Source of the DNA: Gracilibacillus suaedae
Lineage (GTDB): Bacteria; Bacillota; Bacilli; Bacillales; Amphibacillaceae
DNA length: 64,000 bases
NCBI RefSeq assembly: GCF_017599345.1
Contig: NZ_JAGFVL010000057.1
Coordinates: 124,001-188,000 of the forward strand
Reading direction: 5' to 3'
The notes under the pieces were generated by a model. That model did no database searches, had not been told where the DNA came from, and saw only the letters and a program-made list of their open reading frames with translations. Shown here one piece after another: positions 55,079 through 64,000 of the stretch. Both the position numbers and the translations under genes were made by a program. Numbering within the stretch: position 1 is the first letter of the stretch; the number at the start of each line of letters is the position of its first letter.

Positions 55079-56572
55079 ATGACAAATGTGAGAAAAATGC
55101 AACTACCCATACAAACGCTTAGCCTCGTCGTCGGCTTTATGGTCTGGGTATTACTCTCGTCTCTAATGAGTTTTATTAAGCAAGATATTAGCTTAACAGC
55201 AGGACAAATATCGTTTGTTACCGCAGTTCCTGTTATCTTAGGTTCTGTGTTAAGAGTCCCGCTAGGTTTTTATGCTAATCGTTTTGGAGCACGGGGTTTA
55301 TTTGTGTTAAGTTTACTGTTTCTAATCCTGCCAGTTGGTTATTTAGGGATGGCAAATAGTTTCACAGATTTAATTCTATCAGGATTATTCCTTGGTATTG
55401 GTGGGGCGGTATTTTCTGTCGGGGTTACGTCGTTACCGAAATATTATCCGAAAGAAAAACACGGATTCGTGAATGGTATTTATGGTGTTGGGAACATTGG
55501 GACGGCGATTACTTCATTTGGTGCACCAATTATCGCTGGTATGTTTGGCTGGCGCATGGCAGTATTTACACTTATTATTCCCTTATTACTGTTTGCGGTG
55601 CTCAATTTCATATGGGGAGATCGCCAAGAACCAAAAGTTCAAACTTCATTAAAACAACAGGTGTTAGGAGTTTATAAAAATAATAAACTATGGTTTTTAA
55701 GCTTCTTTTACTTCTTAACATTTGGGTCCTTTGTTGCTTTAACCGTTTATTTACCAAACTTTTTAGTATCGGAATTTCAACTATCTGAAGTTGATGCCGG
55801 ATTACGAACAGCAGGTTTCATTGCATTATGTACATTACTCAGACCTGTTGGGGGCTGGTTAGGGGATAAGTTTAATCCATTTAAAGTGTTAATGTTCGTT
55901 TTTACAGGCTTGACGATTTCCGGTATTCTGTTATCTTTTTCACCAACGATACTGCTATATACAATTGGCAGTTTATCGGTGGCACTATTTGCTGGTATTG
56001 GCAATGGGACGATTTTTAAACTAGTTCCTTTATATTTCACTAAACAAGCTGGCATCGTCAATGGTATTGTGGCTGCCATGGGAGGGTTAGGTGGATTTTT
56101 CCCACCGATTATTCTTACCTTGGTTTATGATATCAATGGTCACTATGCAATTGGTTTTATGGCACTATCCCAGTTTGCACTGGCGAGTTTAATCATCATT
56201 ATTTGGATGTATTATACCGATAAATTGAATTTGTCCAACTATATTGTGAATAATGCAGGGCAAGGCATTTTAGTGACAGATGAAAATGGCAGAATTACAA
56301 AGATAAACCGTGCCTTTGAACGAATAACTGGTTATCGCGAAGAAGAGGTAATTGGTCAAAATCCCAATATTCTAAGCTCTGGACAGCAAGATCCGGGTTT
56401 TTATGATGAGATGTGGCAAGGATTGAGAGAAAAAGAAATTTGGCAGGGCAAAATTACTAATAAACGGAAAAACGGTGAACTCTATACGCAATGGTTGTCC
56501 ATTAGTGTACTAAAAGATGCAGGGGATAATATAACTAATTATGTCGGGGTATTTAGTGAATTATATGAGTGA
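55079..56572 (+). CDS. NarK-family nitrate/nitrite transporter fused to a C-terminal PAS domain
   Basis: A 497-residue protein. Residues 1 to about 385 are a 12-helix MFS transporter of the NarK/NasA branch (LGIGGAVFSVGVTSLPKYYPKEKHG and GIGNGTIFKLVPLYF-type nitrate signatures). Residues about 390-497 form a PAS domain (GILVTDENGRITKINRAFERITGYREEEVIGQNPNIL, then the PAC-like NKRKNGELY). The start is set at ATG 55079, after AGGAAAGG; frames further upstream overlap the -10 element. An Fnr site controls it, so it should act in anaerobic nitrate respiration. No narGHJI is in the window. The fused PAS is unusual and may sense redox or ligand state. Confidence 0.88.
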   Translation: MTNVRKMQLPIQTLSLVVGFMVWVLLSSLMSFIKQDISLTAGQISFVTAVPVILGSVLRVPLGFYANRFGARGLFVLSLLFLILPVGYLGMANSFTDLILSGLFLGIGGAVFSVGVTSLPKYYPKEKHGFVNGIYGVGNIGTAITSFGAPIIAGMFGWRMAVFTLIIPLLLFAVLNFIWGDRQEPKVQTSLKQQVLGVYKNNKLWFLSFFYFLTFGSFVALTVYLPNFLVSEFQLSEVDAGLRTAGFIALCTLLRPVGGWLGDKFNPFKVLMFVFTGLTISGILLSFSPTILLYTIGSLSVALFAGIGNGTIFKLVPLYFTKQAGIVNGIVAAMGGLGGFFPPIILTLVYDINGHYAIGFMALSQFALASLIIIIWMYYTDKLNLSNYIVNNAGQGILVTDENGRITKINRAFERITGYREEEVIGQNPNILSSGQQDPGFYDEMWQGLREKEIWQGKITNKRKNGELYTQWLSISVLKDAGDNITNYVGVFSELYE

Positions 56573-56599
56573 CCAGTTATCTATTGGTAGCTGGTTTTT
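56572..56599 (+). terminator. Terminator after the transporter-PAS gene
   Basis: ACCAGTTA/TAGCTGGT with one G-U pair and an 8-base loop, followed by TTTTC. Confidence 0.75.
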
Positions 56600-56708
56600 C
56601 TCATAAGGCAGAAAGTATATAACCATTGGTATCACAACTTTTATAAAAAAGGTAGATGCATTAAAAAGTGTCGATTTAACAATTGAAGAAGGCGAATTTA
56701 CGGCGGTA

Positions 56709-57284
56709 ATGGGAAGCTCTGGTTCAGGTAAATCGACTTTACTGAATATATTAGGTTGTTTGGACCAGCCTTCTTCTGGTGAATATTGGTTGAATCATGA
56801 GGATGTACAGCATTTAAATGTTAATCAGCTATCAGATATCCGTAATCAATATTTAGGTTTTATCTTTCAATCATTTCATCTACTACCTAGATTAAACGTA
56901 TGGAAAAATATAGAGCTGCCGATGTTATATCAAAATATCGAAAAACAAGAGCGTAAACAACGTGCAAAAGCCTTGGCAGAACGAATGGGACTCGGGGAAC
57001 GTATGCAACATATGCCTAGCCAACTATCAGGTGGACAACGGCAACGCGTAGCAATTGCGAGGGCGTTGGCTAATAAACCGAAATTATTATTAGCAGATGA
57101 ACCAACTGGTAATTTAGATTCCAAAACGACGATTGAAATCATGGATATTTTGCAAGAACTAAACCAATCTGGTGTTACCATTATTCTCGTCACGCATGAG
57201 GACGAATTAATAGATTACACAAAACGAACGATCATATTGCAGGACGGAATGGTTATAAAAGACGAGAAGAAACAGCTTGCTTAA
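56709..57284 (+). pseudogene. ABC transporter ATP-binding protein, N-terminally truncated
   Basis: 191 codons remain of a MacB/LolD-type ATPase. Walker A (MGSSGSGKST), Q-loop (FIFQSFHLLPRL), signature LSGGQRQRVAIARAL and Walker B LLLADEPTGNLDS are all present. The first ATG is the Met that directly precedes Walker A. Conserved residues read in frame upstream (VDALKSVDLTIEEGEFTAV from 56652) but without a start codon or ribosome binding site, back to a TAA at 56604. The usual 40-residue N-terminal strand is thus only partly present. No permease gene adjoins. It is most likely a dying remnant. Confidence 0.75.
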
Positions 57285-57357
57285 AATACACACGTTTCGC
57301 AAACGAGATGCTACGAAGTAACGAGACCATACCTCCGGGAAATCCAAGTATGAGTGC

Positions 57358-57534
57358 GGACATTTGTTCCGTTATTGGTGACAAAAGCGGCGTTTTTAGG
57401 ATGCTAGCGGACATCTATTCCGTTATTCATCGAAAATAAAGTTCATTTTTACTAAAAGTAATCGAATAAGGTACTAAATGTCCGTCAAGACCAAAAAAAG
57501 AGTACTATACAGTCAAATAACGCACTAAATGTCC
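57358..57534. repeat. 177-bp four-motif intergenic element, copy 3
   Basis: GGACAT at 57358 and 57409, ATGTCC at 57478 and 57529: spacings 51, 69 and 51, and an outer length of 177 bp, as in the other two copies. Confidence 0.88.
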
Positions 57535-57582
57535 ACTCAACAAGCATCGTGGTGAAGAAGCTTGATTGAATTTTTCTTGTGT

Positions 57583-57693
57583 GTCCATAAGAATGAATCT
57601 TACAGACACTTTAAAGAGCAAGTGAATAGTTTTGTCTATTAGAAAGCCTCTTACGGACAGTTCTCCTATATATTAATTGAAGGTGTCCGTAAG
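57583..57693. repeat. Inverted-repeat cluster upstream of pcrB (GGACA-N24-TGTCC, copy 3)
   Basis: TTACGGACA (57651-57659) and TGTCCGTAA (57684-57692) form perfect arms with 24 bases between, as in copies 1 and 2. Just upstream, GTGTCCATAAG and CTTACAGACAC form an imperfect inverted pair in the opposite sense (about 57583-57609). No gene is present between 57285 and 57849. Confidence 0.7.
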
Positions 57694-57849
57694 ATCCCCG
57701 TAGCTCCGACCTTTCCTCTAACTTTATCAACTCCTATAAAAAGATTAGATGTTTTCTTAAATTCTTTTCCTATATCATTCTAAAAAGGTGTATATTTTTG
57801 CTATAATGAAATAATGGATATAGAATCGTCATTATTGGAGGATTATAAG

Positions 57850-58530
57850 GTGTATAATATCGACGAATGGAAACATGTCTTCAAGCTAGATCCCGCTAAA
57901 GAGATCTCTGAAGAAATGATAGATAAAATATGTGAATCAGGAACAGATGCGATCATGGTTGGAGGTACAGACGATGTAACATTGGATGGTGTGTTGCAAT
58001 TATTGAGTAGAATCCGCCGTTATACAGTGCCTGTTATTTTAGAAATATCGAATATTGAATCGGTAACACCAGGTTATGATTATTATTTCGTGCCACTGGT
58101 GTTAAACACGCAAGATAAAAAATGGATGATGGATATCCAGCATCAAGCAGTTGTCGAATATGGCGATATCATTAATTGGGACGAGATGTTTGCTGAAGGC
58201 TACTGTATTATGAATGAAGAATCAAAAGTGTTTCAGCATGCTGATTGCAATTTGCCGACACAAGACGAAGTGATAGCCTATGCAAGAATGGCAGAACATT
58301 TATTCCGCTTGCCTTTTTTCTATTTAGAATATAGTGGTACATATGGTGATCCGTCACTAGTTCAATCGATCAGTCAAGAACTTGATAAAACAAAGCTAAT
58401 ATATGGCGGTGGGATTGAAACAAAAGAACAAGCAGCTAAGATGAGTGAATATGCCGATCTTATTGTGGTCGGTAATGCACTATATGATAATCCGAAGGAA
58501 GCGTTAAAAACGGTTAAAGCAACAAAGTAA
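57850..58530 (+). CDS. pcrB: Heptaprenylglyceryl phosphate synthase
   Basis: A 226-residue TIM-barrel prenyltransferase joining heptaprenyl diphosphate to sn-glycerol-1-phosphate, an archaeal-type ether lipid step. EWKHVFKLDPAKEI near the start, AIMVGGTDDVT and the glycerol-phosphate-binding YLEYSGTYGDP and YGGGIET-type loops. The GTG at 57850 follows GGAGG and gives the length of B. subtilis PcrB (228); a longer ATG frame at 57814 adds unconserved residues. Heads the pcrB-pcrA-ligA-camS unit. Confidence 0.93.
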   Translation: MYNIDEWKHVFKLDPAKEISEEMIDKICESGTDAIMVGGTDDVTLDGVLQLLSRIRRYTVPVILEISNIESVTPGYDYYFVPLVLNTQDKKWMMDIQHQAVVEYGDIINWDEMFAEGYCIMNEESKVFQHADCNLPTQDEVIAYARMAEHLFRLPFFYLEYSGTYGDPSLVQSISQELDKTKLIYGGGIETKEQAAKMSEYADLIVVGNALYDNPKEALKTVKATK

Positions 58531-58545
58531 AAGGACGGTGTTACA

Positions 58546-60789
58546 ATGAGTCGGATGATGCACGACTTATTAAAAGGATTAAATACAGAACAGCGTGAGG
58601 CTGTACAGCATACAGAAGGACCTTTGTTAATCATGGCAGGTGCCGGAAGTGGGAAAACTCGAGTATTAACCCACCGTATTGCTTATTTATTAGATGAAAA
58701 GGAAGTATCACCAAGAAACATTTTAGCGATTACGTTTACCAATAAAGCAGCACGTGAAATGAAAGACAGGATTGCAGGACTTGTGGGACCATATGGAGCG
58801 GATATGTGGGTATCAACCTTCCACTCGATGTGTGTACGTATCCTAAGGCGAGATATTGACAGAATTGGCTATAGTCGTAATTTTTCGATTTTAGATAGCA
58901 GTGATCAGCTAACGGTAATCAAAAATATCGTAAAGGATAAAAATATTGATGCGAAAAAATTTGAACCAAGAGCGATCCTAGGTACGATCAGTAGTGCGAA
59001 AAACGAACTAATAACACCTGAAAAATTTGCAGAATCAGTAAACAACTTTTTTGATCGTCAGGTTTCCGAAGTATTTACCGAATATCAGCGGCGATTACGG
59101 AAAAATCAAGCACTAGATTTTGATGATTTAATTATGCAGACGATTCACCTTTTCAAACGAGTACCGGAGGTTTTGGAATACTATCAACGTCGTTTTCAAT
59201 ACATTCATGTTGATGAGTATCAGGATACCAACCATGCCCAGTATTCCTTAGTAAAGCAGTTGGCAGCACGTTTTCAAAACCTTTGTGTAGTTGGGGATTC
59301 CGATCAATCAATCTATGCATGGCGTGGTGCAGATATTTCTAATATTCTTTCCTTTGAAAAAGATTATCCGTCTGCACGTGTTGTTATGCTAGAGCAAAAT
59401 TATCGTTCAACGAAATCGATTCTCCAGGCTGCTAATCAAGTAATTGAAAATAATACAGGCAGAAAACCGAAAAATCTATGGACAGAGAACCAAGACGGGA
59501 ACAAAATTCGTTATTTCCAAGCTTCTACAGAACGAGAAGAAGGATTATTTGTTGCCGAGCGGATTGAAGAATTAATCAAGGAAAATAAATATAAGCATAA
59601 AGATATTGCGATTCTTTACCGGACGAATGCTCAATCCCGTGCGATTGAGGAAACCTTTATGAAAGCCAATATTCCGTATCAAATGGTCGGAGGCACGAAG
59701 TTCTATGATCGTAAGGAGATTAAAGATTTGCTTGCCTACTTACGTTTGATTGTCAACCCAGATGATGACATCAGCTTTGTCCGTGTTGTCAATGTGCCAA
59801 AACGAGGTGTTGGAAAAACAAGCATAGACAAGCTCCAGGCTTATGCTACGGCAAATGACATTTCCTTATACACAGCCGTGCAGGAAGTAGATTTTGTCGG
59901 TGTCAGTGCTAAAGCTGCAAAATCGTTAATGGAGTTTGGCCAAATGATCAAAAACTGGGAACAACAGCAGGAATTTCTATCCGCAACTGATATGGTCGAA
60001 CAGGTAATTGAAAAAACGGGCTACGAAGAAATGCTCCAGAATGAACGCAGCATTGAAGCAGAGACACGTTTAGAAAACATTGAAGAATTCAAAACCGTTA
60101 CGAAACATTTTGAGGAAACCAATGAGGATAAAACATTAGTCAATTTCCTGACAGACTTAGCATTGATCTCAGATATTGACCGTATGGATGATGATCCGAC
60201 AGCAGATGACAGTGTCACGATGATGACCTTACACGCAGCGAAAGGGTTAGAGTTCCCTGTAGTCTTTCTGATCGGTATGGAAGAAAGTGTTTTTCCACAT
60301 AGCCGGTCGATGATGGACGAAGAGCAGATGCAAGAGGAACGCCGTCTCGCCTATGTAGGAATAACCAGAGCTGAAGAGCTACTTCACGTATCCCACGCGA
60401 AGATGCGGACATTATTTGGTCGAACGAATATGAATCCAATAAGTCGTTTTATTGATGAAATCCCTGCCGACTTATTAGAAGGAAAAGAAGAATTGCAAGA
60501 ATCGACGTTTGGCTCCTTTGGGAAAATAGCGATTCAAGACCAGGATTTACCTTTTGAAAAGCAGCCAGAAAAACCGAAACGTCAACCAATGCGTCATGTC
60601 AATCAAACAACAGGCGGGGAGAAAGAAGCTTGGAATGTTGGTGACAAAGCTAATCATAAAAAATGGGGACAGGGAACAGTTGTCAAAGTGGAAGGTTCTG
60701 GTGATGCGATGGAATTAGACATTGCTTTCCCGGCACCAACTGGTATTAAACGACTACTCGCCAAATTTGCCCCGATTACGAAAGTGTAA
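58546..60789 (+). CDS. pcrA: ATP-dependent DNA helicase PcrA
   Basis: A 747-residue superfamily 1A (UvrD-like) 3'-5' helicase. Motif I GAGSGKTR (about 32-39), Ia [21 protein letters not shown] (about 222-229), [21 protein letters not shown] including [11 protein letters not shown] (about 561-571) and VGITRAEE. The C-terminal tail ends in the tudor-like RNA-polymerase interaction region ([22 protein letters not shown]). It acts in replication restart, excision repair and conflict resolution with RNA polymerase. Starts 15 bases after pcrB. Confidence 0.98.
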   Translation: MSRMMHDLLKGLNTEQREAVQHTEGPLLIMAGAGSGKTRVLTHRIAYLLDEKEVSPRNILAITFTNKAAREMKDRIAGLVGPYGADMWVSTFHSMCVRILRRDIDRIGYSRNFSILDSSDQLTVIKNIVKDKNIDAKKFEPRAILGTISSAKNELITPEKFAESVNNFFDRQVSEVFTEYQRRLRKNQALDFDDLIMQTIHLFKRVPEVLEYYQRRFQYIHVDEYQDTNHAQYSLVKQLAARFQNLCVVGDSDQSIYAWRGADISNILSFEKDYPSARVVMLEQNYRSTKSILQAANQVIENNTGRKPKNLWTENQDGNKIRYFQASTEREEGLFVAERIEELIKENKYKHKDIAILYRTNAQSRAIEETFMKANIPYQMVGGTKFYDRKEIKDLLAYLRLIVNPDDDISFVRVVNVPKRGVGKTSIDKLQAYATANDISLYTAVQEVDFVGVSAKAAKSLMEFGQMIKNWEQQQEFLSATDMVEQVIEKTGYEEMLQNERSIEAETRLENIEEFKTVTKHFEETNEDKTLVNFLTDLALISDIDRMDDDPTADDSVTMMTLHAAKGLEFPVVFLIGMEESVFPHSRSMMDEEQMQEERRLAYVGITRAEELLHVSHAKMRTLFGRTNMNPISRFIDEIPADLLEGKEELQESTFGSFGKIAIQDQDLPFEKQPEKPKRQPMRHVNQTTGGEKEAWNVGDKANHKKWGQGTVVKVEGSGDAMELDIAFPAPTGIKRLLAKFAPITKV

Positions 60790-62819
<2,030 letters not shown>

Positions 62820-62820
<1 letters not shown>

Positions 62821-63989
62821 TGAAGCAAATACTAGCTAGCCTCTTCATCGTTGTATTAATTTTAGCTGGTTGTGCACCTGACTTTGGGGAGCAGGAGGAG
62901 GCCGTAATTGATGAAAGTATCGACGATGAATCGTTAGAAGAGACAGCCATAGTCCCCAAATATAATTTGGAGGATAATTATCGAGTATTAATTGACTCTA
63001 ATTTAAGTCAGGCAAGAGGTGTAATCACGAACCAAGTGGCAAATCGACTAGATATCGATGAACTAGAGGAAGGATTACGTCGTCACTCAATGGAAGTGTA
63101 TGATCCGGATACTTATTATTTTCAAGAAGGTCAATATTTGACGGATGACATTTTATATAATTGGCTAGATCGCTATGATGAAGAGGATAATCCACAGGGA
63201 TTGAACCCAGAAGCAGATGAATCTAAAGAAGATGAGGAGTTAATAGAAGAAGAAAAAGACAATCCTAAATATCTGTCACATATTTTAGAACAAAATTATT
63301 TAAGAAAGACAGAAGATGATTCTGTGGAGTTAGCAGGGATTTCGATCGGAATTGCGATGAAATCTGTTTATCGATTTAGAACACAATTTGATGACGGTAC
63401 ATACTCCCCCTATTATGAAGAAGAAATTTCAGAAGATGATATGATGACAGAAGCACAAGAAATAGCAAATCAAGTGGTGCAACGAGTCCGGCAGATGGAA
63501 GGTTTAGAAAATGTACCGATAATGTTAACAATCTTCCGCGAAGAGTCGCAAAATTCTCTTGTCCCTGGTAATTTTGTAGCTAAAACAAATGTCGCTGGTG
63601 ACAGTTCATCTATTGATGGTTGGCAAGACTTAAATGAAGAGAATGTCCTGTTTCCATCTGATTATGGAAAAAGTACTTATCCAGATGTAAGAGCCACTTT
63701 AGTGGACTTTGAATCGGATATCGCTTCTTATTTTCCGAATTATGTGAGTGTAATTGGAAAGGGTTTTTTCCAAAATGGTGAGTTACGTAAATTAACAGTA
63801 GAAATTCCCGTTCAATTTTATGGAAAGGCCGAATTAATTGGATTTACGCAATATGTATATGGACTTATTTTGTCAGGCTTCCCTACCGACTATCAATTAG
63901 AGATAAATATCACTTCAGGTGAGAAGCAAGAAGCTTTAATTGTAAGAGATGCAGGGGAAGAGGAAGGGTTTGTCCATGTATACCGTTAA
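62820..63989 (+). CDS. camS: CamS-family lipoprotein (YerH)
   Basis: A 389-residue lipoprotein: lipobox ILAGCAP with the modified Cys at about residue 18, then an acidic linker and the CamS domain (about 45-385). In enterococci and staphylococci the signal peptide of CamS yields the sex pheromone cAM373; here the peptide would differ in sequence, and its activity is untested. It overlaps ligA by one base, as in B. subtilis yerH. The gene is complete; the window ends 11 bases later. Confidence 0.92.
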
Positions 63990-64000
63990 TCCTATTCAAA

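Overview
The window is a low-GC Gram-positive chromosome segment from a Bacillaceae-type Firmicute. The evidence is the gene order, AGGAGG-type ribosome binding sites, GTG/TTG starts, C-type purine riboswitches, cre, PurR and Per-like boxes, and many dispersed intergenic repeats. A halophilic or alkaliphilic genus near Gracilibacillus or Oceanobacillus is a guess from overall feel, not something the sequence proves.

The backbone follows the Bacillus subtilis order pbuG - yebE - yebG - purEKBCSQLFMNHD - yerA - yerB - yerC - pcrB - pcrA - ligA - camS(yerH), with accessory blocks at three points. (1) Between pbuG (2166-3467) and yebE (24390) lies about 21 kb. It holds a pentose catabolism cluster (3978-18784), an alpha/beta hydrolase, a YcbLMNO-like two-component/ABC locus and a small heat-shock protein. 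(2) Between purD and yerA are a CatE-like dioxygenase, a BNR-repeat/membrane protein pair, moaB, a divergent NtdB/NtdR-like pair, moaC and modAB. (3) Between yerC and pcrB are a Gfo/Idh/MocA oxidoreductase, ahpC-ahpF, a nitrate/nitrite transporter fused to a PAS domain, and an N-terminally truncated ABC ATPase.

The pentose cluster reads as a non-phosphorylative (Weimberg-type) route. It has an IclR regulator, a 2-keto-3-deoxy-pentonate dehydratase of the KdaD type, a 2-oxoglutarate semialdehyde dehydrogenase, and a YjhG/YagF-type pentonate (xylonate) dehydratase on the opposite strand. Divergent to the last is an operon with a sugar ABC importer, a GH43 beta-xylosidase, a ThuA-like protein, two Gfo/Idh/MocA dehydrogenases and a sugar isomerase/epimerase. 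The three control regions share the palindrome GTTTTATATTATAAAAC or partial versions of it, and cre sites sit just inside the two divergent transcripts. The dehydratase gene is broken by one in-frame TGA exactly where the family has a tryptophan.

The purine block is a complete IMP pathway headed by two PurR-like boxes, a sigma-A promoter and a guanine-type riboswitch; pbuG has its own riboswitch. Purine uptake and synthesis therefore appear to be switched off together.

Intergenic space carries several repeat types: three copies of an element whose four GGACAT motifs span exactly 177 bp; two tandem arrays with an exact 21-bp period; three GGACA-N24-TGTCC inverted repeats; and two copies of a larger element at the 3' ends of minus-strand genes. 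No rRNA, tRNA, CRISPR array or transposase was found.
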